NCBI GenBank assembly: GCA_030142905.1
Contig: JASJOG010000484.1
Span: 1 to 64,000, forward strand
Origin: Heliopora coerulea
Taxonomy: Eukaryota > Cnidaria > Anthozoa > Scleralcyonacea > Helioporidae
Reading direction: 5' to 3'
Length of the DNA: 64,000 bases
Position numbers and translations under genes: made by a program. The first letter of the stretch is position 1, and each line of letters starts with the position of its first letter. The notes beneath the pieces were generated by a model, which was not told the DNA's origin, made no database searches, and saw only the letters and a list, made by a program, of their open reading frames with translations. Below are positions 47,561 through 58,108 of this stretch, piece after piece.

Positions 47561-50500
47561 TCTATAAAAATAAAAAACATAGATACCCGCGGCAAATTTT
47601 TTTCTCCTCAGTCACCACGCGTGCAAATGGACTCCACGCAGGTCGAGATAAGAAGCTTAGCACCGCGCTTTGTGTTGTGGGCGAGAAGATAAGATCAGAG
47701 GACACCGTTTCCTTGTTCGTGTCTGCTGTTATAATTCCGATATGTTTTTCTTGTTCTCCATTAAATTTTCTTTAACAATCACGTTACTTATGTGGCAAAA
47801 ACCTCAAAGCAACTTCATTATAAATTTTTAGTTATTGAAATATGTATTATATGTACTCATTGATGTAAAAGGATGAGAAACACGCATTCACAATAAACGA
47901 TCTGATACTTCAAAATTTGTAATACTGCTTTTCAATTTTTTCCCGTATTATCAATGTTGATTACCTATTAACCAAGTGCGAGGTCTATATGGGAGAGTAT
48001 TTGCATGAGGATTGAGCAGAAAACATGGAGGCCACGCTAATACTTTCCTGTATAAACTCAACAAACGGAGTAAATAAGGAATATTATATGGCTTTTGGTG
48101 TTTGTATTTGTTAATCCAGCTTTCATGCTTAAAATTAGTGTTGACAATATTTGATTCTTTTTCTGATAGTTTGCTGCAACAAATCTTTTGTAAAATTTGT
48201 CTCATTTTCCTTAGTTTGTCTCCAAATCAACTCGAAAATTTTACCACCAAAACTTGCCGGTCTGTACGAAAAACTTATTGCATGGCTAGGCAGCCAATCA
48301 GCGTGCGCCATTTTGCGTACAGATCGGATAGCAAGCTTACCCATAGAATAATGAATGCTTATTGGATAAACAGGTTAAAAGCAAATTTAGGAGGCCCAAA
48401 AGGTACATGGCTAGACTTTTTTAACTGTTTAAAATAGGCGACAGACGAAATAGAGTTAAGTCGTTGCCGTATAGTAAAAGTCAGAGCCTAGATAAAGCAA
48501 GAAAAGTCACAATATAAAGTTTGCCAAATGATACATAATGTAACATATAACTATGAACACAACACGATAGAAAAATGAAAGAACTCAGTGTGAAGAATAC
48601 AATAATTATTGGGTTTCTACAAGGTCGGAAGTGGGAAGAATGCGGTGACAAAGGGAGGTGAAGATTGTAGATCAAGGAAAGCCAGATAAAAGTTAAACTG
48701 AACCTGTGTGTGATTAAAATTCTTGATCAGCTAGTAAGCTTTCTCTTACGAGGATGTCGGAATTCGAGGTCGAGAATGAGGAATGTAGGACGCTGAAACC
48801 ATCTGGTGATACACGGTACCAGGTATCGCCGTGATGTGTTGAATGACAAGCGCATGGTATGTTAAGGCAACAAGCCTACTACTTCAAACACGAATCCTTG
48901 TTTACTTCGGAATTTTTTCCCTTTTCTGCAAAAAGAGTTTCAATCCTCCACCAACTAGTATTTTCACATGTCACTATGATACTGGAGAACTTGTTTAACC
49001 ACATGATTTTAATTTCTTATCTTTGTCTACATCCCCGTTCACTTCCAATCTCCTCATCAGAAAAATCTTAATGTTTGAAAAGCTCAATCCTATATTCAAT
49101 TCCGACAGGAGCATCATCTCACTTTGTTATAAAACCTTTGCCTTTCTTTCCCGGTTTCCCTATTAGACCCACTTGTCGCTCGCACCCTAAGTAAAAAATT
49201 ATTGTCAAGTGGATACGACAGAGGAAAAACATTCGAGGTACTGTGGACAGATTAGTGAAGTGAACAATTAGTGGTTGTAAGTAGGATATAGTTGTTTATT
49301 CATTTATTCTTGTAAAAACCAATGAATTAGGAAGTGGAATTGGTATGCATCGATAAACAGTTCGGTACATAGTGGTGATGTCACTGATTTGGAATTCGTA
49401 GACGGTCGGTAGCATTTTGAATTATCAGTTGCATAATTACTGTGGATTCCATACCTCAAAAGGAGATCATTACTCCTGCACGATTAGTACTAGTTGTTAA
49501 CAGTCGGATATGCAGGTTGAAATTATGGTCTAGTGAATAGCTCAATCTCGTAAAGTGTGCGGATCGAACAGTGTGCTGGGACAGTTTAACTCTCTTTATG
49601 TTTTTCCGCTGTAATTATTTGTGAAGCTTCTTTAAAGAGTAAGGTATAGGTTCCTGATTATTTATATGATTAATTTAGTTTTTTAACTTTAGAATTTGCT
49701 TCTGGTTAGAATTTCGGTTAGATTTAGTTGTTAAATCTTAAATGAACTATGACAGCAACTACACCACGCTCTGGTCTAGAAAATTCGACCCGGATTATAC
49801 TCAAGGCCGTGACCGTAAAGGCTGAGGAAATGATTCCATTGCAGGAATGAGGATACCATCTACCACTATAGATGCTACCGACTGTCTACGGATTCCACAT
49901 ATGCGGTGACGTTATCATGATGATTCAAAGTCAAAGCAATTACTGTAAACCCTAAGTAATCTGTGAGCGAAGTGGCAAACAGTGACGATATCTGACAACA
50001 GGAAGATGATTATTGTACAGAAAAAGATTCGGGAACTTCGATTTTTTGGGAGGCTTACAGACAAATCAATCGCGACAATGGGTTACAAGTTAATTGAGGA
50101 TCGTTGAACAACGAGATGTCCAATCTGTTGTCCTGTAGAGAATAATTTACGACTATACTTAATAGTATGCAAGGAAGTGGTCAATCGAAAAATAACCAAG
50201 ACGAACTACGTTCCATTGATTGAAGTGAAAAAGAAGGTTCCAATGCACTGAAAGACTAATAACGCAAGATCAAATTAGAATAGCGAAAAAACATTGAAAC
50301 TCAAGAACGATAAGAACGATAAGGACGATAAGAGCTATGAATAACAACGCGAGAGCTTAAGGTCTTATTCCTCTGTTGCGAACAAGAGAGCACGTGGGTC
50401 AACAAATGCGCAATACCTTTAAGGAGAACTAACCCAGAACAAGAATAATTGTTTGTCGTCCTGAACAGCTTTGTTAAATTTTTTGTTCACACACGTATAC

Positions 50501-51299
50501 AATGATTGTCTTTAGTGTCCAGCGATAATGATATGTAAAGTAGCTTTTTTCAACAATTTATAAATCATTTTCCAAAAATGTTTGGTTAAAGTATATTCCT
50601 TGAACAAAAAAGACTCATTGGAGAAGTTACATTCAATAAAATCAGTAAAACTACATGCAGCTCGAGTTGGTCCCATCTGAAACTAAGTTTGAAAATGATA
50701 CTCATAGTCATTATATAATTGCAGAAAATATTCAACTTAATCAACAACCTCCTAGTAGGAATTGTCATCAGATTTAGTAACATGCATAAGATCACAGTGT
50801 CGTTGACTGTAGGGGCACTTTTAATCACAAATACCACAGTTCCAATCAAAACCAGATTTTGAATTTGAAACCGCCAAACCAGTTGTAGTTTGAAAACAAG
50901 GTAAAACATAATTTTTTTTACTTTTACAGCTGTCAGCATGATGATGAAATCTTATTTTCCAACTCTACACATTACTTTGAAATCCAGTTGTCCTGTCCTT
51001 ACTAGTTTCCATCTTTGCTACACAAAGAGACTAACCTCTTCCGTCCGCTTCCAGCTTCAAGACTCTGTCATATCCAGCTGCAGATAACGAAGACCGATTA
51101 ATGTAGCATTTGGAAACTTTGAAATATAACTGGTATAATAACAGGGAGCCTCACAATGAGGAAAGGGAGAACGTGGCCATTTTGTAGGTTTACCTTTTCA
51201 ATAGAATCACCCTGAATGTTTGTACTTAAGAGATACTTTTCACCAGGTCGTTGGACGTTGCTTAGACAAAGGGCTAAAAGTTGAATCATGCCCAAATTG
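47561..51299. other. No feature recognised
   Basis: No supported gene, RNA or clear repeat. A few GATAAG repeats lie near 50300-50335. Confidence 0.45.
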
Positions 51300-51690
51300 T
51301 ATGAAAATTATAAGATGATAGATAAACGTTCTTCAAAGCTCTAACCTCAGAAAAACGATTTCTGAGGCCAGACGGGGATCAAACCCGCACCTTCTGATGA
51401 CCGGTAAGCCGCTCTAGCTATTGAGCTACCAAGACTCCGATGGTGAGCTAAGGTGTAAGTTTGACTTACGTGCGACCTAAGCGGAAGCCACAATATGTTA
51501 ATAATAATTTGATGAGATATATTTTAGAAATGTGGGAGCCTGAAGATATCTTACGATGATAGATGAACGTTCGTCAAGCTCTATCTTCAGAAAAACGATT
51601 TCTGAGTATCAGACGGGAATCGAACCCGCAACCTTCATACAACCTTCAACTTGACGAACGTTTATCTATCATTTTAAGATATCTCAGTAT
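51300..51690 (-). mobile_element. tRNA-derived SINE cluster
   Basis: On the minus strand, 51445-51369 has TAGCTCAATAGCTAGAGCGG (A-box-like) and GGGTTTGATCCCCGTC (B-box-like), followed by CAGAAATCGTTTTTCTGA and a tail with GAACGTTTATCTATCATC. A second partial copy is at 51645-51520 (GGGTTCGATTCCCGTCTG). An inverted piece of the tail is at 51648-51688. The cluster abuts the left end of the virus-like element. Confidence 0.65.
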
Positions 51691-51714
51691 TCTGTAATAT
51701 CCGGATTCTGTCAC

Positions 51715-52215
51715 AGGTTTTCAACACATTTTCAAATTTGGTCAAAATTTTTCAAAGTGTCGTGGGGGGTTTCCCTTTTTATTGACGGCGCTACTTTCGG
51801 TTTTGTTTACACCACTTCCGGGTACATTTTATACATTTTAAATACATTTTATACATTTTAAATACATTTTATACATTTTAAAATTGTTGGGGGTTTACCC
51901 TTTTTATTCTGATAACGTAACTTACGGTTTCGATTCTCATTTCTAGAACATTCTAAAATTTTAAAATTGTTGGGGGTTTCCCTTTTTATTCTTATAACGT
52001 AACTTTCGGTTTTGTCTCCTTTTTAAACACATTTTCAAAATGGGTCAAAATTTTTCAAAGTGTCGTTGGGGAAAACCCTTTTTATTGATGATGTCACTTT
52101 CGGTTTCGCTTACTAAACTTCCGGTCGCTTTCATGAAGTTAATTACGTTACCAAGAATTTCAACACATTTTAAAAACGGGTCAAAATTTTTCAAAGTGTC
52201 TTTGGGGAATAACCT
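51715..52215. repeat. Repeat-packed left terminus of virus-like element
   Basis: GGTCAAAATTTTTCAAAGTG occurs three times (about 51740, 52044 and 52181). A box GGGG-T-T-T-CCC-TTTTTATT followed 10-20 bases later by CTTTCGGTTT recurs four times (about 51766, 51886, 51968 and 52064). Three TACATTTTATACATTTTAAA units lie at about 51831-51890. The layout resembles iterated terminal sites for replication or integration proteins. The 107-residue frame at 52040 reads through these repeats and is not supported as a gene. Confidence 0.7.
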
Positions 52216-52235
52216 TAACATTCCAAACATTCCAA

Positions 52236-52344
52236 ACATTCCATACATGCCTAATCTCCCTAACAACCAACCTAACTCGATGTCAACAAAAAAACTATTT
52301 TTAGTTAACCCCGTTGTTAGGGAGATCTGGAATGTATGGAATGT
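52236..52344. repeat. Long imperfect hairpin near the left terminus
   Basis: Arms 52236-52267 and 52313-52344 are inverted copies with 29 of 32 positions matching, around a loop of about 45 bases. The ACATTCC unit is further repeated on the left side. Confidence 0.85.
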
Positions 52345-52677
52345 GGGGAATTACCTTTTTTGACAGAATTTTAAGGAAACATTTTAGACAAAAGTAAAAA
52401 CTCTAATAACACTATAAAGATACATTGATTTTAAGAATTTTGTTTTAAATAAAAATGTATGATATAGTTTTAAGAAATATTAATAGATATTTATTTACAA
52501 TATGTAAAAAATGCTTGAAAATTCTAAATTTTTACCTAAGATTTAGTAAATTGTTTAGATATTTTTGGAATGATGTTTTTAAACTTTATATTTATATTTC
52601 AGAACCTAGAACATTTCGATGTAAAATTTGTGGAAAAATTAGTTATAATCAAGAATAAAAAAATAATAAATAAAAAA

Positions 52678-53049
52678 ATGGGAAATTGTATATCGTCAAA
52701 AACAAATAATAAAAATAATTCCAATAAGGATACAAAGTTAGATTTAAATCTTCATGGTTATCCACCAATAAATTTTAGAAAAATTCAAAAAAGTGGTTTT
52801 AGAATCGGAGCTCATATTGATATTGGAATGAAAGATTTTGAAGCCGGAATGACGTTTAGGAAAAATAATATACATGAAATTCAGTTTTCAGAAAATAATA
52901 ATCATTTGAAATTGATAAAATCTTTAGAAAATGAAGAATTAACAAACAATAACTCAAAAGAGAAAGATAAAATAATAAATACACTTATGAGTAAATTAAC
53001 CAGAAAAGACACAGTTGTTAAACCTTCATCTTCAGAATCTACAGAATAA
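52678..53049 (+). CDS. Small protein with N-terminal acylation signal
   Basis: The first residues are MGNCISS. Gly2, Ser6 and Cys4 fit an N-myristoylation plus palmitoylation signal of the kind that anchors proteins to membranes. The rest (123 residues) is polar and Asn/Lys-rich, with a central IGAHIDIGMKDFEAGMTFRK stretch; I do not recognise a family. The start at 52678 is preferred over upstream in-frame codons because it creates the acylation signal and follows an AT-rich ATAAATAAAAAA leader like those of its neighbours. It converges on the gene at 53087-53605. A membrane-associated or virion-assembly role is only an inference. Confidence 0.6.
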   Translation: MGNCISSKTNNKNNSNKDTKLDLNLHGYPPINFRKIQKSGFRIGAHIDIGMKDFEAGMTFRKNNIHEIQFSENNNHLKLIKSLENEELTNNNSKEKDKIINTLMSKLTRKDTVVKPSSSESTE

Positions 53050-53054
53050 TTTTT

Positions 53055-53085
53055 AATTTTATAATACAATATATATTATAAAATT
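53055..53085. terminator. Palindrome between convergent genes
   Basis: AATTTTATAATA and its inverted copy TATTATAAAATT flank a 7-base centre, exactly filling the gap between two converging stop codons. It could act as a two-way transcript end or 3' hairpin. This is based on position and symmetry only. Confidence 0.5.
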
Positions 53086-53086
53086 A

Positions 53087-53605
53087 TTAAGTTTGACTTG
53101 TTGATGGCTCACTACCGTCTTGACGACCAACTCCGCTGCCGTCTTTTTTGCTCTGTTTTTTAATAACATGTTTTCCAACTGTAACTCCACCAGATAATAT
53201 TCCAAGATATGGTAAATATGGACTTAGTTTTTCAACTACAGATTTTACATCTCTTTTTAATAATTTATCTTTAACCAGTTCTTTTTCCAATTCTTCGCTG
53301 CTTTCAATTGCTTCTAACCCACTTAATAAATCTGCAAATTTACTAATTAGTAAATCTGTTAAAAATGCATTTGCTTTTTCTGCTTGTTTTACTTCATATT
53401 CAGCATAAATTTTTAATATAACTTTATCACTTGATTTTTTCAAATTGTGTACTGATTGACTAATTTCCCCATCTTCAGACAATTTTATCAATTCTTCTCG
53501 TTTTCTCATTACTTCTTTTTTAACATCTTGCGTTTGCTTTTCTTCACTTGCGGTTGTACTTGTCCCAATTTGTGGGGATTCTACATGTTCACTATTTTCA
53601 CTCAT
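53087..53605 (-). CDS. Unrecognised 172-residue protein
   Basis: Acidic and polar N-terminus (about residues 1-30), a charged helical middle (about 30-120) likely to form coiled coil, then a short hydrophobic stretch LPYLGILSGGVTVGKHVI (about 135-152) and a polar Ser/Gly-rich tail. The start overlaps the ATPase stop by 8 bases (ATGAGTGA), and the TATAAAATAAATG motif lies inside the end of the ATPase gene. I do not recognise the family. The single hydrophobic segment near the C-terminus would suit a tail-anchored or assembly factor, which is an inference. Confidence 0.7.
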   Translation of the reverse strand: MSENSEHVESPQIGTSTTASEEKQTQDVKKEVMRKREELIKLSEDGEISQSVHNLKKSSDKVILKIYAEYEVKQAEKANAFLTDLLISKFADLLSGLEAIESSEELEKELVKDKLLKRDVKSVVEKLSPYLPYLGILSGGVTVGKHVIKKQSKKDGSGVGRQDGSEPSTSQT

Positions 53606-54224
53606 TTATTTTATAACCAAATGGAAAAATTAAATTAATTTCCAATCTTGAATATTTTTTTGTTTTCAAAGTTTCTAAAATTTTTTCCAATTCTTTGCGG
53701 TCGCCTACATCTAAATATTCTTGAATTGTTGTTGTCATATCTTTTTTATTCGGATTATAAAATGTGACTAATTTTGAAATATTTTCTCTAAATGGTTTAG
53801 CAATAGATGTCAACTGCTGCGTTATAACTACAACAGAAAGATTATAATGTCTAGCACTAAATCCTAATTTAACCAACTCGCTTGTTCTATTTTTAACATT
53901 TTTTCCACTTGCACAATCATCCAATATGATTAAACTTTTACTTCCTTTTGAAAAGTCAACTATAAATTTTAACCAATCTTCAACATTATCTTGATCACAA
54001 GGAATAGCAATAAAATCTTCATCTTTATCATATTTCCAATTTTCATAAGTTTTATTCCATTCAAATGTCGGACAAATTAAAAAAATATAATCAAAATAAT
54101 TTTTATATTTATTTTCTATAAAATCTAAAAGATATTTTGTTTTTCCACAAGCAGTCATTCCAACAATTATCATATTAAATGGTTTTTTGTTACCCACTTC
54201 GTGTTCAGCTTTGCTGTCATTCAT
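53598..54224 (-). CDS. A32/FtsK-HerA-type genome packaging ATPase
   Basis: Walker A GMTACGKT at residues 22-29; Walker B SLIILDD at about 97-103 with two acidic residues; and a VVVITQQ sensor-like strand at about 131-137. The length of 208 residues and the motif order fit the packaging ATPases of Polintons, virophages and nucleocytoplasmic large DNA viruses, which pump DNA into preformed capsids. No disruption is seen. It sits between the candidate capsid gene and the 172-residue gene, a placement common for morphogenesis genes. The start ATG 54224 follows GAAAAATAAAAA, similar to the leaders of its neighbours. Confidence 0.85.
   Translation of the reverse strand: MNDSKAEHEVGNKKPFNMIIVGMTACGKTKYLLDFIENKYKNYFDYIFLICPTFEWNKTYENWKYDKDEDFIAIPCDQDNVEDWLKFIVDFSKGSKSLIILDDCASGKNVKNRTSELVKLGFSARHYNLSVVVITQQLTSIAKPFRENISKLVTFYNPNKKDMTTTIQEYLDVGDRKELEKILETLKTKKYSRLEINLIFPFGYKINE
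53603..53615 (-). promoter_or_regulatory. TATAAAATAAATG initiator-like motif
   Basis: Contains the start codon of the 53087-53605 gene and lies within the last codons of the ATPase gene. Confidence 0.7.
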
Positions 54225-54245
54225 TTTTTATTTTTCATCTTGTTT

Positions 54246-55483
54246 TCAAAATTGAATTGAAGACAAATCTTTATTTACAATGTTTAACAATCCATCACTT
54301 ATCACAAATATATGACACATTACATTTGCAGAAATGGAAGTTTTTTTAATTTCTAACAATAGTCCAGACTGTGTGTTTACTAACTTTTTACCAGTTCCAT
54401 AAACAAAGTTATCATCTAATGTTCTTAAATCCACACATAATGCAAATGAATCTTTATAAATTTTTCAATACTCATAACTGCATCACTAACGCCATATCCT
54501 CCGTGAAATATTCGAAATGCCTCTTCAAAAAATCTTCTTTTTGACATACCTTGAGAATATATACTATTTGGCACTCCTTCAACAGAAATTTTGACATCTG
54601 TTATATTTGGATAAACAAATTGTTCACTATCTGTGATAGTTTTATTTCTAAATAACAGCACAACGGCTTTCATACTCTTCCGCGGAATATTTGTGGTTTC
54701 ATTATGTAAAGTTGCATCTTTATTCCATTCTACTGTTTTCATCAAAGTTACATAATTATATGATAATGATCTTCCTGTGGTGTAATTTGATAAAACATCA
54801 ATTGCCAAGTCTTGATTTTCAATTGTTTCATACTCTAGTTCTAAATTTTCCAATGTATATCCCCCAACACTTTGTCCACTTTGTGCTACCATAATTTCAC
54901 TAGCTTTTGGAAAAGTTAAAATATATTGAAAATTGTTAATCATTCCATAAGGGGCATATAGTCCATGATCTGAAAGTATTTTTTCTAGTTTTAAACACTG
55001 TTTTGTTCCATAAATATCATACATTAATTTATCAGAAGCTTTTTCTGCATTTCCACTTGTTGCTCCACTATCATCCTTTGAAATTAATTTTCTAAGATTC
55101 TCTCTCGCGATTCCGTATTCAACCATATCTGCTCTTTCAAATTCAGGCTTCCAGAGATCTTTGTAAATTTCTAGTAAAGATTCCCCACTATTATCGTAGA
55201 CAATTTCTCCAGCAAATTTAACAACCAATCTTTTCTTTAACAATTTTGATAAATTATTTAAAAACCACGATTTAGTATTTGTATTTTTAAAATTAAATAA
55301 CAATTTTAATGAATCAGGGACAAGACACAAATTAGGATTTAATTTTGGAATATCTATATAAAGTTCTTCTTCAGGATTTACTTTATTCGGATTCAAAGTT
55401 ACAACATGTCTTGTTCTGTTTCCTTTAATTTCACTCATTTGTGATCTTTTATATCCTGGATATAATTCGTTTACTCTATTCAT
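54246..55483 (-). pseudogene. Candidate capsid protein, frameshifted near the C-terminus
   Basis: The main frame (55483-54425, 352 residues) is rich in beta-strand-like segments: LYIDIPKL and LVPDSLKLLF near residues 40-65, KRLVVKFAGEIVYD near 85-100, YTLENLELEYETIE near 210-222 and MKAVVLLFRNK near 268-278. The pattern suits a jelly-roll capsid subunit, and this is the largest candidate for it in the minus block, next to the packaging ATPase. Near 54440-54465 the frame runs out, and the natural C-terminal stretch (VDLRTLDDN onward) continues in another frame to 54246. A missing base in an A-run is the simplest cause. I recognise similar proteins from cnidarian genomes, but the capsid role is inferred. 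Confidence 0.5.
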
Positions 55484-55562
55484 TTTTTATTATACAAAAA
55501 TTAAAAATTTTTGTTTTATAAAAAAATTTTATTTAATTTATCAGAAGCGCTCACTTCACTCG

Positions 55563-56906
55563 CTATGCTGTTTTTTTATTGTCCTTTCGGTATTCTTTAT
55601 ATTCTTTATATAAAAAGTAAGTAATTGCAATAGCTAATATCCATAGATTTTTAGCAAGAAAGGCAATACCTTTTGCACCCCATGATATTATTTGAGAAAT
55701 TAAATTTAAAACTGCTGAAATGACTGCACCAAAATTTTTACCTATATTTGCAATTGCTTTTCCTAAATTTCCAACCGCTTTTGCACCTTGTTTTAATGCG
55801 TTTCTTGCCCTTATAACTATTGCTGTAATTATACCTGCTACAGAAATAGCAACTGCTGATAAACCTAATAAATTTTCTTTTGCCTATTTTTTAAATCTTT
55901 CTAATCTTCCAAGGTCAGATTCTTCAGCATTTTCATTTAAAATCTGTATTCCTTCTTCACTAATTGGTCTTTCATTATTTTCAAGTCTCATTTTATCTGC
56001 TTGAAGTTTTGCAATTTCTGAAAAACTTTTATATATACTTTTTTGGGGTTCAGCTGTCTCTAAATCAGATTTATTTTTCCAATGTTGATGCTCTCTATCA
56101 AATCCATCAATTTTTCCACGTATAACTTCTTTTTTTTCATTTTCTGATAGCGTGGAGTCAATATCTTCCAAATATACTAGTCCTCTAAATTCTCTTAATT
56201 CATTTCTTTCAAATAATGTTCGTCTTGGATCCTGTTCATTATCAATGAATTTTTTTAAGTTATTTTCATCAATTATATTATCAATTTTAGTTTGAATTTC
56301 TAAAATAAAATCATCAGTGATAGAATTAATAACTTCATTGCGATTCGCAAGCTCAATTTCAAAATCACCACGCTGCGCGACGGCTACGCCGATTCTTTGT
56401 TCTATTACCGCACTTGGAGTTTTTTCATATTCTTTTTTTGCTTTTTTCATATAATCATTAAATTCATCAACATATTTCTCATTTTTTCTGGTAAATAACT
56501 CTGGTTCATTGTTGGTATTGACATTACCAATTTTTTCACCTTTGAAAATAATTGAAACATTTCCTTTTTGGTCTCTTGCAAACGACGTTTTATCCAACAA
56601 TATACTATTATTTGGTCCATTTTTCTTTTCAAGTTGAATTTTAAATATTTTTTTAAAACTAGATTTTTTATCAGTAGTTATTATTGATTTTACATTTCTC
56701 ATTCTTCTTAATATATTTACAGATGTTTCTCTTGAAAGGTTACCCCTTGTTGTTCTTGGATTTTCTGTGTTTATTATATTTATACTTCTATTATTATCAT
56801 CTACCCCAAAACTTGTTTCCCCCTCTTCATCCTCACGGTCTTCTATGTTTCTACGAACTTGTTCGCTTCGCTCACTCATTTCTATATCATCAAAACCTTC
56901 ATCCAT
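55563..56906 (-). pseudogene. Unrecognised protein with membrane C-terminus, split by in-frame TAG
   Basis: The first part (340 residues) is highly charged, starting MDEGFDDIEMSERSEQ. It has a basic middle and an acidic C-terminal third. A TAG at 55884-55886 ends it. The same frame then runs on for 106 residues without a single Met to a stop at 55563. That part starts AKENLLGLSAVAISVAGIIT and has three hydrophobic stretches and small-residue repeats (GAKAVGNLGKAIANIGKNFG), ending in a lysine-rich tail. The absence of any Met in the tail and the shared frame argue that this was one gene of about 447 codons. Whether TAG is a mutation or is read through cannot be told here. The start carries the TATAAAATAAATG motif. 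Confidence 0.65.
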
Positions 56907-56916
56907 TTATTTTATA
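56904..56916 (-). promoter_or_regulatory. TATAAAATAAATG initiator-like motif
   Basis: Contains the start codon of the 55563-56906 gene and the TAA stop of the integrase gene. Confidence 0.7.
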
Positions 56917-58030
56917 TGTTTTGAATATTTTCTTCTGGTATCGCAGCTAAGCTTCTCAGAGCACTTTGTGCGATCCAAGAGTTATGTTTATTATCAGAAC
57001 CTAACCACTTTACCAACACCATATTTTTTCCTTTCACTTTTTTTCTTTTTAATATTTTCTCTACTTTATATATATCATCCTTTTTATCCACAGCAGATAA
57101 TTCCTGTTCATAAAATTTTCCAATAATTGGTTCTCCCTCATGATCTTCTATTTCATACATGTTTGGATCACCTCTAAATACTTTTACAATTTTAAAAATT
57201 TCTTCTGTAAAATTAGCTTCATAACCCTTAGTAAATAGGTTCTTATATTTTGAAATTCTAACAGTATCATCAATTCTGAATTTAGGTAAAGGTAAATCTC
57301 CTAATGGGTAACCATATAGGGTAATCCACACTTGGTCTTTGTTAGACTTGTTCACATCAGCAGGTTTCATTAATATACTACTTTGTTTAGTATGGTTATA
57401 ATTATCTACAAGTTCATCTAAGTGGTTAATCCAGTTATAAGTTCCCTTGCTATAGAAATATTTCCACATGGATGTTTTTAGAGTTCTGTTAAATCTTTCA
57501 ACTATAGCTGCTTTTCTATCACAGTTTGTGGAAAAATATTCAACATTATGTTTTTTCAATAGTTCTTTTACACCTACATTGTAAAATTCTTTTCCTTCAT
57601 CAAATTGAGCGACTTTTGGGTATTTACCAAATCTTTCTTTAAATTGTTTTAATAATTCATCCACAGCTTTTGTCATGTTTTTAGTATCTTTTCTGTAAAC
57701 AGGAATAGCGAATGCATATCTACTTAAAATTTCAACAGCTGACAATATCCAATAATATCCTTTGTTCTGGTTTTTATATTTTCCCATATCAACCAAATCC
57801 ATTTGTATTTGATCAGCTAAATCTTTGACAAATGTTCTTTGGAATTTATGTCTTCTAACAATTGGTTTGAATCTTGTAAAAGTATCTTGTGTTTTTAACC
57901 AGTCTTGCACAATTTTTCTACTAACGTTTAATCCCTTTTCTTTTGCTTTTTGATAAAGTCTTTCCGCAGATTGATAACCTGTTTCTGGGTTGTAGTAAAT
58001 GTCTCTTAACTCTTGTTCAATAACAATCAT
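56912..58030 (-). CDS. Polinton-type integrase with chromodomain
   Basis: Inserts element DNA into the host chromosome. An N-terminal helical zinc-free region is followed by the RVE/DDE core: counting from the upstream TTG at 58057, Asp87 in QMDLVDM, Asp153 in QFDEGKEF and Glu187 in AIVERFNR, with 33 residues between the last two. WITLYGYPLG and RIDDTVRISKYKNLFTKGY follow as an SH3-like region, and a chromodomain lies at about 327-366 (YKVEKILKRKK, then LVKWLG, then SWI). I place the start at Met10 (58030), because no ATG lies upstream in frame before a TAA. The 5' end may be altered, since a double GC-rich hairpin sits at 58051-58073. The stop overlaps the motif of the next gene. All catalytic residues are present. 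Confidence 0.9.
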   Translation of the reverse strand: MIVIEQELRDIYYNPETGYQSAERLYQKAKEKGLNVSRKIVQDWLKTQDTFTRFKPIVRRHKFQRTFVKDLADQIQMDLVDMGKYKNQNKGYYWILSAVEILSRYAFAIPVYRKDTKNMTKAVDELLKQFKERFGKYPKVAQFDEGKEFYNVGVKELLKKHNVEYFSTNCDRKAAIVERFNRTLKTSMWKYFYSKGTYNWINHLDELVDNYNHTKQSSILMKPADVNKSNKDQVWITLYGYPLGDLPLPKFRIDDTVRISKYKNLFTKGYEANFTEEIFKIVKVFRGDPNMYEIEDHEGEPIIGKFYEQELSAVDKKDDIYKVEKILKRKKVKGKNMVLVKWLGSDNKHNSWIAQSALRSLAAIPEENIQNI

Positions 58031-58050
58031 GTCATCGACTGAAGGTCTCA

Positions 58051-58073
58051 GCACCAAAGGTGCAGCAAAGCTG
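58051..58073. repeat. Double GC-rich triloop hairpin
   Basis: GCACC-AAA-GGTGC is followed at once by CAGC-AAA-GCTG, sharing one base. It lies in the 79-base gap between the divergent integrase and 58109 genes. Similar single hairpins occur at 56381, 58439, 59824, 62762, 63039, 63212 and 63225. Confidence 0.85.
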
Positions 58074-58108
58074 TCTTTATCTTTCCTTTATTTTTATTAA
58101 AATAAACA

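Noticed and set aside
52040..52363. Frame starting MGQNFSKC, resembling an acylation signal
   Set aside because: It reads through terminal repeats and hairpin, and the MGQNFSK part is one of three copies of a non-coding repeat box.
52455..52658. 67-residue frame upstream of the acylated protein gene
   Set aside because: Very AT-rich, Lys/Tyr/Phe-biased and lacks the initiator-like motif; no family recognised.
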